From Anaeromyxobacter diazotrophicus (GTDB taxonomy: Bacteria; Myxococcota; Myxococcia; Myxococcales; Anaeromyxobacteraceae), in NCBI RefSeq assembly GCF_013340205.1, contig NZ_BJTG01000012.1, positions 29,377 to 93,376 on the forward strand: a stretch of 64,000 nt of DNA, written 5' to 3'. Shown here one piece after another: positions 29,908 to 38,526 of the stretch. Positions within the stretch are counted from its first letter, which is position 1, and the number at the start of each line of letters is the position of its first letter. The notes beneath the pieces are model-generated. The model was not told where the DNA came from. It saw only the letters and a program-made list of their open reading frames with translations, and did not search any database. The position numbers and the translations under genes are program-made.

Positions 29908-31598
29908 AGCGCCTCCACCTGCGCCGCGGCCCAGCGCAGGAAGGCGTCGCGCTTCACCTTGAGCGTGGGGGTGACGAGCGCCGGGTGCTGGTCGAGCGAG
30001 CCCGGGATGATCAGCACCCGCTTCGGCTTCTCGTACTCGGAGAAGCCGGCCAGGGCGGCGCGGGCCTGCTCGAGCAGCTCGACCGCCGGGTCGCGGCCCG
30101 CCGCCCCGAGCCGCTCCAGCTCGGCCGGCGGCACGAACAGCGCCGCCGCCACGAAGGGCCGGCCGTCCCCCAGCAGCACCGCGCCGCTGAAGGGCGGGGT
30201 CGAGGCGAGGACCTGCTCGATGGGCTCGGGCGAGAGCTTCTTGCCGGTGGAGAGCACGAGCAGGCTCTTCTTGCGCCCCTCCACGTGCAGGGTCCCGTCC
30301 TCCGCGAACCGCGCCAGATCGCCGGTGCGGAAGTAGCCGTCGGCGGTGAAGGCGCCCTCCTCGTCCTCCGGGTCGAGGTAGCCCGTCATGAGCGTGCCGC
30401 CGCGCACGCACAGCTCGCCGTCCGGCTCGAGCCGCGCCTCGACCACCGAGGAGAGGTGGCCGGCCGAGCCGGGCACGCGCCGGCCGGAGAAGAGGTTCGA
30501 GGAGATGAGCCCGGCCGTCTCGGTCATGCCGTAGAGCTCGACGAAGGGCAGCCCGAGCTCCTCGAAGAAGGTCTCGAGCCCGGGCGCCGCGCCGGCGCCG
30601 CCGGAGAAGAGCCCGCGGACCCGGCCGCCCAGCTTCCGGCGCACGGCCCGGGGCGCGAGCCGCCGCCCGAGGGGCCTCGCCCAGCGCGGCAGGCGCGCCA
30701 GGCGCGCCTCGACCTCGCCGCGGATGCGCTCGTACAAGAGCGGCACCGAGAAGAGGTAGGTCGGCCCGAGCGCGAGCCCGCGCGGCACGTCCTCGCGCCG
30801 CGCCACCAGGATGAGCCGGTGCCCCTGCGCCAGCGCCAGCATGAACTGGTCGTGGCCCGCCACGTGCCCGAAGGGCAGGAAGTGCAGCCCGTCGTCCTCC
30901 TCGGTGACGGCGGTCGAGGCGCGGCCGTCCTCGATGGCGCGCAGCATGGCGCGCTGGGGGAGGCGCACGCCCTTGGGCCGGCCGGTGGTGCCGCTGGTGA
31001 AGAGGAGCAGGAACGGGTCCTCGCCGTCGCCCCCGGCGACGAGCGCGTCCAGCTCGGCGGGGGAGAGCTCGGGGGCCGCGCCCTCGAAGATCTCGCCGTA
31101 GGAGACGGCGGCGACCCCGGGCGGCAGCGCGCCGGCCGCGAGCGGCTCGCGCGCCACCACCGTCGCGAGCCCGGCGGCCGCGAGCGCGCCGGCCGCGCCG
31201 GAGAGCTTCGACCACTGCGCCGCGTCGGAGACGACGAGGAGCCGCGGCTTCACCCTGAGCCCGATGGCGGCCGCCTGCTCCCCGCCGAGCTGCGCGAAGA
31301 TCGCGGCCGGCTCGGCCTTGAGCGCCTGCGCGGCCAGCGAGAGCGCCTGCCACTCGGCGCCGTTCTCGGCGAAGAAGAGCAGCCGGTCGCCCGCGCCCAC
31401 GCCGCGGCCGCGCAGGAAGGCGACGGCGCGGCGCACGGCCCGCTCGAAGTCTCCGAAGGTGAGCTGGCGCGGCGGGGCCTCGGGCGCGCGGGGGTCGACG
31501 ACGCGCAGGAAGAGCGCGCCGGGCTTGCGGCGCGCCACCGCCACCAGCGCCTGGGGGAGCGTCTTGGAACCGAAGGGTGCCGTGCCGGGGATGGCCAT
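29886..31598 (-). CDS. AMP-dependent acyl-CoA ligase
   Basis: 570-residue ANL-superfamily enzyme, second of its kind in the window. The P-loop LLFTSGTTGRPKGVRL lies near residues 197-212. It is followed by FVELYGMTETAG, YFRTGDLARFAEDG, VEGRKKSLLVLSTGKKLSP and the catalytic Lys in LVTPTLKVKRDAF. It has less in common with the ligase at 8590-10407 than the shared motifs suggest, and it lacks most of the long-chain FadD15 insertions. Substrate is a carboxylic acid, probably fatty; nothing nearby narrows it. It begins 29 bp downstream of the stop codon of the RNA methyltransferase gene. Confidence 0.88.
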   Translation of the reverse strand: MAIPGTAPFGSKTLPQALVAVARRKPGALFLRVVDPRAPEAPPRQLTFGDFERAVRRAVAFLRGRGVGAGDRLLFFAENGAEWQALSLAAQALKAEPAAIFAQLGGEQAAAIGLRVKPRLLVVSDAAQWSKLSGAAGALAAAGLATVVAREPLAAGALPPGVAAVSYGEIFEGAAPELSPAELDALVAGGDGEDPFLLLFTSGTTGRPKGVRLPQRAMLRAIEDGRASTAVTEEDDGLHFLPFGHVAGHDQFMLALAQGHRLILVARREDVPRGLALGPTYLFSVPLLYERIRGEVEARLARLPRWARPLGRRLAPRAVRRKLGGRVRGLFSGGAGAAPGLETFFEELGLPFVELYGMTETAGLISSNLFSGRRVPGSAGHLSSVVEARLEPDGELCVRGGTLMTGYLDPEDEEGAFTADGYFRTGDLARFAEDGTLHVEGRKKSLLVLSTGKKLSPEPIEQVLASTPPFSGAVLLGDGRPFVAAALFVPPAELERLGAAGRDPAVELLEQARAALAGFSEYEKPKRVLIIPGSLDQHPALVTPTLKVKRDAFLRWAAAQVEALYAPARS

Positions 31599-31625
31599 GA
31601 GCGAGATCGATCGTGCGGGGACCGC

Positions 31626-32969
31626 TCAGCGGGTGAGCAGCGCCACCGCCTCCACGTGGTGGGTCTGGGGGAACATGTCGACGGGCTGGATCGCCTCGAC
31701 GGTGTACCCCACCTGGCCGCAGGCGCGCAGGTCCCGCGCGAGCGTGGCGGGGTCGCAGGAGACGTACACCGCGCGCGGGACGTCGAGCTCGCGCAGGACG
31801 GCGCCCACCCCGGGCGCGCCCTGGCGCGGCGGGTCGAGGAGCGCGGCCCCGTAGCGGCGGGAGGCCGCCCCGCGCTCGCGGGCGAGCCCGCGCGCCACCG
31901 CCAGCGCGTCGCCGGCCAGGAACCGCACGCGCGAGGCGCCGCGCGCGCCGGCGGCCTCCGCGGCCTCCGCGGCGTCGAGGCGCGCCAGCTCGAGGGCGGG
32001 GCCCTGCCCCTCCACCGCGTCCACGTGGCGCGCGCGCGCGGCCAGCGGGCCGGTGAAGTTGCCGGCGCCGCAGTACAGCTCGAGCACCTCCTCGCCGTCG
32101 GGGCGGAGGAGCTCCAGCGCCGAGGCCACCAGGAGCGCGTTGGCGCCGCGGTTCGCCTGCTGGAAGACGTCGGGGCGCGAGCGCTGCCGCCCGGCGGCGG
32201 GCTCGCCGGGGCGCCGCGCGTGGCGCAGCACCGGGTCGCCCACGGCGGCGGAAGGCGCGCCCTCGGCGCCGAGCACCACGCCCGCCAGCGCCGGCACGGC
32301 GGCGAGGAGCGCCTCGGCGCGGGCGCGCGCGGCGGGGGTGATCGCGGCGAGCTGCAGGAAGGCGGCGCCCTTCCCGTCCAGCGCCGACCACTCGAGCGTC
32401 ACCTCGCGCGCCTCGAGGCGGGCCGCGAGGAGCGCCGGGCCGGCCACCTCGCGCAGCGCGTCCAGCTCCTCGGCGAGGAGGTGGCAGCCGGTGAGCTGCA
32501 CCGGATCGTGCGAGCGGCGCCGGAAGAAGACGAGCCGGCCGGTGTGGCGGTCGAGGTGGAACTTGGCGCGGCTCCGGTAGCGCAGCGGCCGCGGCGACGG
32601 GAGGATGGGGAGCGCGCGGTAGCGGCCCGCCTCGAGCCGCCCGATCCGGCGCAGCGTCTCGGCGAAGGCGCGCTCCTTCGCCTCGACCTGCGCGCCGTAG
32701 GCGAGGTGGAGCCACTCGCAGCCGCCGCACATCGCCTCGGCGAGCGGCTCGCTCATCCCGAAGTGCGGGCACGGGGCGGCCACCCGCGCCGGCCCCTCGC
32801 GCAGGAGCCGCGCCGGCGGGACGTGGGCGGGGCCCTCGCCCCCGGGCAGCTCCACCTCGACCCGGTCGCCGGGCGCGGTGAAGGGCGCGAACACGGGTCG
32901 GCCCTCGCCGGTGCGGCCGACGCCCTCGCCGCCCGGGGCGAGATCGACGATGTCGAGGGTGGTCCTCAC
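31626..32969 (-). CDS. TrmA/RlmD-family m5U RNA methyltransferase
   Basis: 447 residues. An N-terminal TRAM domain (VDLAPGGEGVGR) precedes the 4Fe-4S cysteines Cys67, Cys81 and Cys84 in CPHF and CGGCEWLHL, with a fourth in QLTGCHLL. The SAM domain has VLELYCGAGNF, the product end has LLDPPRQGAPG, the catalytic Cys is in YVSCDPATLARD, and the general base Glu is in THHVEAVALL. It methylates C5 of a uridine in tRNA or rRNA; which of RlmD, RlmC or TrmA function applies cannot be told. The GTG start is used in the ranges shown. Confidence 0.9.
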   Translation of the reverse strand: MRTTLDIVDLAPGGEGVGRTGEGRPVFAPFTAPGDRVEVELPGGEGPAHVPPARLLREGPARVAAPCPHFGMSEPLAEAMCGGCEWLHLAYGAQVEAKERAFAETLRRIGRLEAGRYRALPILPSPRPLRYRSRAKFHLDRHTGRLVFFRRRSHDPVQLTGCHLLAEELDALREVAGPALLAARLEAREVTLEWSALDGKGAAFLQLAAITPAARARAEALLAAVPALAGVVLGAEGAPSAAVGDPVLRHARRPGEPAAGRQRSRPDVFQQANRGANALLVASALELLRPDGEEVLELYCGAGNFTGPLAARARHVDAVEGQGPALELARLDAAEAAEAAGARGASRVRFLAGDALAVARGLARERGAASRRYGAALLDPPRQGAPGVGAVLRELDVPRAVYVSCDPATLARDLRACGQVGYTVEAIQPVDMFPQTHHVEAVALLTR

Positions 32970-33017
32970 CGGAGGGGAGAGTCGTAAAGGACGCGCCTGC
33001 GCCGCGCCCGGCGGGCG

Positions 33018-33380
33018 CTAGCCGGCGCCGAGGTCGCGCCGGAGCCGCTCGACCAGCTCCTCGATGCGGGCGCGCGTGCCCGGGTCCAGCTCGAGGAGCT
33101 CGACCGCCATCCCGGCCGCCGCGCCGCCGTCCTCGTCCGGCTCGACGGCGCGGGTGACGCGCCCGGCCACGTCGATGGGCGAGCCGTCGCCGGGGAGCTG
33201 GACGATGAGCTTCAGCACCGTGCCCACCGGCAGTGGCTTGCGGGAGTTGATGAACAGCCCGCCGATGGAGATGTCGGTGGCCCAGTCCGTGAGGAAGCTC
33301 CCCTCCGACCGGTACGCCACCGGCACCTCGTGGTGGAGGCGCGCCGAGCGGCGGCGGTTGTCTTCCTTCGTCTTCGGCAC
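33018..33380 (-). CDS. PilZ-domain protein (probable c-di-GMP binder)
   Basis: 120 residues forming one PilZ domain. The c-di-GMP-binding residues are present: RxxxR at Arg10-Arg14 and DxSxxG at Asp36, Ser38, Gly41. The remainder (GGLFINSRKPLPVGT, DVAGRVTRAVEPDE, GMAVELLELD) matches the family that is expanded in myxobacteria. It likely binds the second messenger and acts on a partner protein. The GTG start has a promoter with only 9 nt between the -10 and the start. Confidence 0.9.
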   Translation of the reverse strand: MPKTKEDNRRRSARLHHEVPVAYRSEGSFLTDWATDISIGGLFINSRKPLPVGTVLKLIVQLPGDGSPIDVAGRVTRAVEPDEDGGAAAGMAVELLELDPGTRARIEELVERLRRDLGAG

Positions 33381-33389
33381 GCGACGTCG

Positions 33390-33418
33390 AGTGTAGCAGG
33401 CGGCGGCGGGACGTCCAA
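33390..33418 (-). promoter_or_regulatory. Promoter of the PilZ gene
   Basis: TTGGAC (33418-33413), a 17-bp spacer and TACACT (33395-33390) on the minus strand, 9 nt before the GTG start; the leader would be about 3 nt. Confidence 0.45.
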
Positions 33419-33456
33419 CGGTGCGGCGCGCCCGCGCGACGAGCGGCCGCGCCGCT

Positions 33457-34113
33457 TCACACCGCCATCGGCTTCACGTCCGGCGCCACGATGAGCTTCG
33501 GCTCGGTGAGCTTCTGGACCTGCTCCACCGTCGCCCCCGGCGCCAGCTCGCGCAGGATGAGGCCGTCCTGCGCCACGTCGATCCAGGCGAGGTCGGTGCA
33601 CACCGCCGACACGCAGCGCTTGCCGGTGAGCGGCAGCGCGCACTGGCGCAGGAGCTTCGGCTTCCCCTCGCGGTTGGCGTGCTCCATCATCACCACCACC
33701 CGCCGCGCGCCCACCACCAGGTCCATCCCCCCGCCCATCCCCTTCACCATCTTCCCGGGGACCACCCAGTTGGCGAGGTCACCGCGCTCGGAGACCTCGA
33801 GCGCGCCCAGGATGGCGAGGTCGATGTGCCCGCCGCGGATCATGGCGAACGACTCGGCCGACGAGAAGTAGGCGGTGCCCGGGATCTCGGTGACGGTCTC
33901 CTTCCCGGCGTTGATGAGGTCGGGGTCGACCTCGTCGTCGCGCGGGTAGGGGCCGACCCCCAGCATCCCGTTCTCGGACTGGAGCACCACCTCCACGCCC
34001 GGCGGCACGTAGTTCGCGACCAGGGTCGGCATGCCGATGCCGAGGTTGACGTAGAAGCCGTCCTGGAGCTCGCGCGCGACGCGCTGGGCGATCTGCTCTC
34101 GGGTGAGGGGCAT
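33457..34113 (-). CDS. scoB: 3-oxoacid/acetoacetate CoA-transferase, subunit B
   Basis: 218 residues of the CoA-transferase family I beta subunit. The catalytic glutamate that forms the CoA thioester is in LQSENGMLG, and the N-terminus [18 protein letters not shown] and the C-terminal [12 protein letters not shown] are typical. With subunit A it moves CoA from succinyl-CoA or acetyl-CoA to acetoacetate or a similar acid. It follows subunit A by 6 bp; together with the thiolase upstream this makes a ketone-body or short-chain acid utilisation operon. Confidence 0.93.
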   Translation of the reverse strand: MPLTREQIAQRVARELQDGFYVNLGIGMPTLVANYVPPGVEVVLQSENGMLGVGPYPRDDEVDPDLINAGKETVTEIPGTAYFSSAESFAMIRGGHIDLAILGALEVSERGDLANWVVPGKMVKGMGGGMDLVVGARRVVVMMEHANREGKPKLLRQCALPLTGKRCVSAVCTDLAWIDVAQDGLILRELAPGATVEQVQKLTEPKLIVAPDVKPMAV

Positions 34114-34119
34114 TCCTCG

Positions 34120-34812
34120 CTACCTCCGGGTCGTCCGGCGCTCGACGGGTTTCTGGTAGTGCGTCCCCAGCACGAGCCGCTGCACGTAGATGGACGGGAC
34201 GTGGATGGCGTCGGGGTCGAGCGCGCCCACCGGCACGATCTCCTCCACCTCCGCCACCGTCACGTGGGCCGCCCCGCACATCACGGCGTTGAAGTTCCGC
34301 GTCGTCTTGCGGAACACCAGGTTGCCCCAGGCGTCCGCCTTCCACGCCTTCACCAGCGCGAAGTCCGCCTTGAGCGGCAGCTCGAGCAGGTACTCGCGCC
34401 CGCCGATGACGCGCGTCTCCTTGCCCTCCGCCACCTGCGTCCCGACCCCGGTCGCGGTGTAGAAGCCGCCGATGCCCGCCGCGCCGGCCCGGATGCGCTC
34501 CGCCAGCGTGCCCTGCGGGTTCAGCTCCACCTCGAGCTCGCCGGAGAGGAACTGGCGCTCGAACTCCTTGTTCTCGCCCACGTACGACGCGACCATCTTG
34601 CGGAGCTGCTTCTGCTGCAGGAGCACCCCCAGCCCCTGCTCGGTGGTGCCGCAGTTGTTCGAGATGACGGTCAGGTTGCGGACGCCCTTCTTCGCGACCG
34701 CGCTGATGAGGTGCTCCGGGTTTCCGCACAGGCCGAAGCCGCCCACCATGACGGTGGCGCCGTCCTGGAGGTCCTGGAGGGCGTCGTCGGCCGAGGGTCG
34801 GGTCTTGTTCAT
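34120..34812 (-). CDS. scoA: 3-oxoacid/acetoacetate CoA-transferase, subunit A
   Basis: 230 residues of the alpha subunit, with the oxyanion/CoA loop [13 protein letters not shown], the segment [15 protein letters not shown], and [11 protein letters not shown]. The C-terminus is slightly basic and longer than usual ([10 protein letters not shown]). It pairs with subunit B downstream (6 bp) and lies 16 bp after the thiolase gene. ScoA and AtoD are close relatives, so the donor, succinyl-CoA or acetyl-CoA, is not settled by sequence. Confidence 0.93.
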   Translation of the reverse strand: MNKTRPSADDALQDLQDGATVMVGGFGLCGNPEHLISAVAKKGVRNLTVISNNCGTTEQGLGVLLQQKQLRKMVASYVGENKEFERQFLSGELEVELNPQGTLAERIRAGAAGIGGFYTATGVGTQVAEGKETRVIGGREYLLELPLKADFALVKAWKADAWGNLVFRKTTRNFNAVMCGAAHVTVAEVEEIVPVGALDPDAIHVPSIYVQRLVLGTHYQKPVERRTTRR

Positions 34813-34828
34813 GGGGGCTCCCGGGGGC

Positions 34829-36010
34829 CTAGCGCTCGACCAGGGCGGCCACCGCCTCGCCGCCGCCGATGCAGAGCGTGGCGAGGCCGCGCCGCTTGCC
34901 GAGGTCCTTCATGGCGTGGAGCAGCGTGACGAGGATGCGCGCGCCGCTCGCGCCGATGGGATGGCCGAGCACGACCGCGCCGCCGCGCACGTTCACGTTC
35001 TTGCCGTCGAGGCCGATGAGCCGGTTGTTCGCGACCGAGACCACCGCGAACGCTTCGTTGATCTCCCACAGGTCCACGTCCTTCGGCCCGAGCCGCGCCT
35101 TCTCCAGCAGCTTCTTCACCGCGTCGGCGGGCGCGATGGTGAACTCGACCGGCGCGCGGGCGGCGCCGGCCCAGGCGGTGAGCCGCCCCAGCACCGGGCG
35201 GCCCTCGGCCTTGGCGCGCTCGGCGCTCATGAGCACCAGCGCGGCCGCGCCGTCGTTGATGGAGGAGGCGTTGGCCGCGGTCACGGTGCCGTCCTTCTTG
35301 AACACCGGCTTGAGGCTCGGGATCTTCTCCGGCCGCGCGAGCTTCGGGCCCTCGTCCTCGTCGACCAGCGTCTTCTCTCCCTTCCGGCCCGGCACCTCCA
35401 CCGCCACGATCTCCGGCTTGAAGAGCCCCGCCTTCGCCGCCTCGACGGCGCGGCGGGTGGACTCCATCGCGTACTCGTCCTGCTGCGAGCGCGAGATGCC
35501 CTGGCTCGTGGCGCACGCCTCGGCGCACATGCCCATGTGCACGCGGTCGTACGGGTCCCACAGGCCGTCGTGGATCATGCCGTCGACGAGCTCGACGTTG
35601 CCCATGCGCGCGCCGGTCCGGGCGGCGCGGTCGTAGTAGGGCACGTTCGACATCGACTCCATGCCGCCCGCGACCACCACCTCGGCGTCGCCGAGTGCGA
35701 TCGCCTGCGCGCCGGCGACGACCGCCTTGAGCCCCGAGCCGCACACCTTGTTGAGCGTCCAGGCGGGGGTCGTGTCCGGGCAGCCCGCGTAGCGCGCGGC
35801 CTGGCGGGCCGGAGCCTGGCCCTCCCCGGCTTGCAGCACGTTCCCCATGATGACCTCGTCCACGGCCGACGGCTCGACGCCGGCGCGGCGCAGCGCCTCG
35901 CGGATGACCACCGCGCCGAGCTGCGTGGCCTGGACGCCGGCCAGCGAGCCGAGGAACGAGCCGATGGGCGTGCGTACCGCGCCGACGACGACCACCTCGC
36001 GACCTGCCAT
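34829..36010 (-). CDS. atoB: Acetyl-CoA acetyltransferase (thiolase)
   Basis: 393 residues, a complete thiolase. The nucleophile Cys is in [12 protein letters not shown] near residue 90, the His is in [11 protein letters not shown], and the second Cys is in [19 protein letters not shown] marks the fourth conserved motif. It condenses or cleaves acetoacetyl-CoA. Position directly upstream of the CoA-transferase subunits supports acetoacetate breakdown to two acetyl-CoA. GAGG lies 6 nt before the ATG. Confidence 0.95.
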   Translation of the reverse strand: MAGREVVVVGAVRTPIGSFLGSLAGVQATQLGAVVIREALRRAGVEPSAVDEVIMGNVLQAGEGQAPARQAARYAGCPDTTPAWTLNKVCGSGLKAVVAGAQAIALGDAEVVVAGGMESMSNVPYYDRAARTGARMGNVELVDGMIHDGLWDPYDRVHMGMCAEACATSQGISRSQQDEYAMESTRRAVEAAKAGLFKPEIVAVEVPGRKGEKTLVDEDEGPKLARPEKIPSLKPVFKKDGTVTAANASSINDGAAALVLMSAERAKAEGRPVLGRLTAWAGAARAPVEFTIAPADAVKKLLEKARLGPKDVDLWEINEAFAVVSVANNRLIGLDGKNVNVRGGAVVLGHPIGASGARILVTLLHAMKDLGKRRGLATLCIGGGEAVAALVER

Positions 36011-36110
36011 GAGGGACCTCGCTGTAGGGTTCGCTCACCACCATAAAGGGGTCCGGCGGCGCGCGCCACGCGGGCGATCGCCTGCCGGCGCATGCCCCCG
36101 GACCCGCGGC

Positions 36111-36138
36111 TTGCGTGCCGCCCGCCGCCTGCTAAGGT
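36111..36138 (+). promoter_or_regulatory. Promoter of the isoaspartyl peptidase gene
   Basis: TTGCGT (36111-36116), a 16-bp spacer and TAAGGT (36133-36138), 10 nt before the ATG. No Shine-Dalgarno sequence, so the leader would be about 3-4 nt. Confidence 0.4.
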
Positions 36139-36148
36139 CGCGGCCCCT

Positions 36149-37048
36149 ATGACTGACACCATCCCGGCCATCCTCGTCCACGGCGGCGCCGGAAACCTCG
36201 GCCCCGACGACCCGGCCTCGTCCGGGAATGACGCGCCGCGGCTCGTCGGCGTCCGCGAGGCGGTGCGGGCCGCCTGGGCCATCCTCGACCGCGGGGGCAG
36301 CGCCCTGGACGCCGTCGAGGCGGCCGTGCGCGTCCTGGAGGACGACCCGACCTACAACTCCGGCACGGGGGCGTGCCTCACGGCCGCCGGCGACGTCGAG
36401 CTCGACGCCTCCATCATGGACGGCGCGACGCTCCGCTGCGGTGGCGTGGCGGTGGTGAAGGACGTGAAGAACCCGGTCACCCTGGCGCGGCGCGTCATGG
36501 ACCGCTCGGAGCACGTGCTGCTCGCCGGGCCGGGCGCCTCCAGCTTCGCGCGCGAGGTGGGCATCCCCGCCTACGCGAACGACCTGCTCGTCACCCCCCA
36601 GCAGCGCGCGCGCTGGGAGCGGCTGCGGGGGACCGCCCCGGCCGGCCACGGCACCGTGGGGGCGGTGGCGCGCGACCGCCACGGCCACCTCGCCGCGGCC
36701 ACCTCCACCGGCGGCATGGCGATGAAGCGGCCGGGCCGCGTCGGCGACACGCCCATCGTCGGCTGCGGCACCTACGCCGACGACGCGCTGGCGGCCGTGT
36801 CCTGCACCGGCCACGGCGAGCGCATCATCCAGCTCACGCTGGCGCGGCACTGCGCCGACCTGGTGGGCGAGGGCCGCCCGGCCATGGAGGCCGCGCGCGA
36901 GGCGATCCGCCGGCTGGGAGAGCGCGTGGACGGCGAGGGCGGCCTCATCGTGGTGGCGCCCCACGGCGAGGTGGGCTTCGCGCACAACTCGCCCATCATG
37001 GCGCGCGCCTACACGCGGCCGGACGGGACGATCGTCGCCGAGCTGTGA
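36149..37048 (+). CDS. Isoaspartyl peptidase/L-asparaginase (Ntn hydrolase)
   Basis: 299 residues of the plant-type asparaginase family. The proenzyme should cut itself before Thr169 in GHGTVGAVARD, which then is the catalytic N-terminal Thr. Other family marks are VHGGAGNL, the central AAATSTGGM and the substrate loop GCGTYADD, and SCTGHGERI. It hydrolyses beta-aspartyl dipeptides and asparagine. The ATG at 36149 matches the normal N-terminus; the frame is open a further 19 codons upstream. It is divergent from the thiolase gene and convergent with the slipin gene (3 bp apart). Confidence 0.93.
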   Translation: MTDTIPAILVHGGAGNLGPDDPASSGNDAPRLVGVREAVRAAWAILDRGGSALDAVEAAVRVLEDDPTYNSGTGACLTAAGDVELDASIMDGATLRCGGVAVVKDVKNPVTLARRVMDRSEHVLLAGPGASSFAREVGIPAYANDLLVTPQQRARWERLRGTAPAGHGTVGAVARDRHGHLAAATSTGGMAMKRPGRVGDTPIVGCGTYADDALAAVSCTGHGERIIQLTLARHCADLVGEGRPAMEAAREAIRRLGERVDGEGGLIVVAPHGEVGFAHNSPIMARAYTRPDGTIVAEL

Positions 37049-37051
37049 GCC

Positions 37052-37819
37052 CTACTTCTGGAGCGCCTTCTTCGCCTCGAGGAAGGGCTGGATCATGTCG
37101 AGCGGGAGCGGGAAGACGATGGTGCTCGTCTTCTCGGTCGAGATCTCGATGAGCGTCTGCATGTAGCGGAGCTGCATGGCGCCCGGGGAGCGGGCGATGA
37201 CGTCGGCCGCCTGGCCCAGCTTCTCCGCCGCCTGGAACTCGCCCTCGGCGCTGATGATCTTGGAGCGCCGCTCGCGCTCCGCCTCGGCCTGGCGGGCCAT
37301 GGCGCGCCGCATCTCCTCGGGCAGGTCGACCTGCTTCACCTCGACCGCGGTCACCTTCACGCCCCACGGCTCGGTGTGGCGGTCGATGATCTCCTGGAGC
37401 TGGCGGTTGATCTTGTCGCGCTGGCTGAGCACGTCGTCGAGCTCGACCTGCCCCAGCACCGAGCGCAGCGTGGTCTGCGCCATCTGGCTGGTGGCGAAGA
37501 GGAAGTCGGTCACCTGCAGGAAGGCGCGGTCGGCCTGCAGCACGCGGAAGTAGATGACCGCGTTCACCTTCATCGAGACGTTGTCCCGGGTGATGACGTC
37601 CTGCGGCGGCACCTGCTCGGCGGTGACGCGCATGTCGATGATGACCATGCGGTCGATGAACGGGACGATCCACTTGAGGCCCGCCGTCTTGAGCCCCACG
37701 AAGCGCCCCAGCCGCAGCACGACCCCCTGCTCGTACTCGTTGACGATGCGCAGGCCCATGAAGATCCAGAGGGCCACCAGCACCACGGGGAGCAGCAGGC
37801 CTAGGGCGGGGACGGGCAT
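37052..37819 (-). CDS. Slipin/stomatin-like SPFH protein
   Basis: 255 residues: one N-terminal membrane helix ([20 protein letters not shown]), then an SPFH/Band-7 domain ([23 protein letters not shown] to about 180), then a helical oligomerisation tail with [25 protein letters not shown]. Slipins are normally paired with NfeD proteases, which cut their C-terminal hydrophobic region (here [16 protein letters not shown]). The partner nfeD gene lies upstream at 40120-41469 on the same strand, separated by a 2.3-kb accessory insert. TAGAAC at 37831-37826 could be a -10 box, 6 nt from the ATG. Confidence 0.92.
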   Translation of the reverse strand: MPVPALGLLLPVVLVALWIFMGLRIVNEYEQGVVLRLGRFVGLKTAGLKWIVPFIDRMVIIDMRVTAEQVPPQDVITRDNVSMKVNAVIYFRVLQADRAFLQVTDFLFATSQMAQTTLRSVLGQVELDDVLSQRDKINRQLQEIIDRHTEPWGVKVTAVEVKQVDLPEEMRRAMARQAEAERERRSKIISAEGEFQAAEKLGQAADVIARSPGAMQLRYMQTLIEISTEKTSTIVFPLPLDMIQPFLEAKKALQK

Positions 37820-37877
37820 GCGCCTGTTCTACCGCGTTCCGGGGACCGGCGCCTGATCCAAGCTCCGACAGCGCTGA

Positions 37878-38007
37878 TCACTCGAGCTGACCAAAGTAGC
37901 CGCAGCGCGCGAACCAGCCGGCGGCGTCGCTGGAACCGCCGAGGTCCATCCCGCGGTGGATGGCGCCGAGCGCGTGGCTGCTGCGCTCCAAGGTCGCGGA
38001 GGAGCGC
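37878..38007 (-). pseudogene. Possible C-terminal gene remnant
   Basis: On the minus strand, between a stop codon near 38010 and the TGA at 37878-37880, about 40 codons read like a real protein end (SSHALGAIHRGMDLGGSS, then AGWFARCGYFGQLE). No good start is seen, so this looks like the tail of a gene cut off by rearrangement in the nfeD-slipin gap. The family is not recognised. Confidence 0.3.
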
Positions 38008-38018
38008 CTTCAGCTACC

Positions 38019-38032
38019 GGGCAGTGCTGTCA
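38019..38032 (+). repeat. 14-bp imperfect direct repeat, left copy
   Basis: GGGCAGTGCTGTCA. It matches GGGCAGCGCTGTCA at 38426-38439 in 13 of 14 positions and brackets the small low-G+C membrane protein gene. Confidence 0.5.
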
Positions 38033-38053
38033 CATGCGGTGAAGCACCGAACC

Positions 38054-38365
38054 TCAGCGAACCACGAGGTACGTTCTCAACAGCAGCCAGCCGAGGAGGT
38101 ACCCGACGGCCCCCGCTGCGATCATCCACGTTCGGGAGAGCCCGCGTACAAGCCCCTCCGAAACGAAGCGTTTGAACGCCATGGCCGAGAGAACGATGCA
38201 CGCCCCCAAAACCGCAACGCTACCGGACGTCAATGCGATTCCGGCGACGAAGAGCGCTACCGCGGCGATGAACCAGCCGATCCAGCGTGCGACACGAAAC
38301 GTGCGACCCACCGCCCCCTCCTCCCCTCGCGTCAGGTCCGTCATCGTGTCATCCCGGTGGTACAT
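38054..38365 (-). CDS. Small membrane protein of low G+C
   Basis: 103 residues from the ATG at 38365, or 96 from the ATG at 38344 (MTDLTRGEEG). Three or four hydrophobic segments are visible: WIGWFIAAVALFVAGIALT, SVAVLGACIVLSAMAF, and MIAAGAVGYLLGWLLL. In the lines I counted, base composition here is near 60% G+C against well over 70% in the neighbourhood, which argues that the gene arrived by transfer. No family recognised. It sits between imperfect 14-bp direct repeats in the accessory gap between slipin and nfeD. Confidence 0.6.
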   Translation of the reverse strand: MYHRDDTMTDLTRGEEGAVGRTFRVARWIGWFIAAVALFVAGIALTSGSVAVLGACIVLSAMAFKRFVSEGLVRGLSRTWMIAAGAVGYLLGWLLLRTYLVVR

Positions 38366-38425
38366 CGGCGAGGACGTTCGACCGCCCCGGCGGTAGAAGA
38401 TCAGACGAGATCGATCACGTCAACT

Positions 38426-38439
38426 GGGCAGCGCTGTCA
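38426..38439 (+). repeat. 14-bp imperfect direct repeat, right copy
   Basis: GGGCAGCGCTGTCA, the partner of 38019-38032, 407 bp away. Confidence 0.5.
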
Positions 38440-38526
38440 GCTCTTCCGCGTGCCGCGGGGGCGGGGTCGCGGCGCGGCGGTGGTGGCCGCAGCGGGTGGC
38501 CGTAGAAGCCGACGCTCCGCCGGTGC

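Noticed and set aside
28594..32772. Long minus-strand frame over the M48, acyl-CoA ligase and methyltransferase genes
   Set aside because: Low-complexity composition and complete overlap with three well-supported genes.
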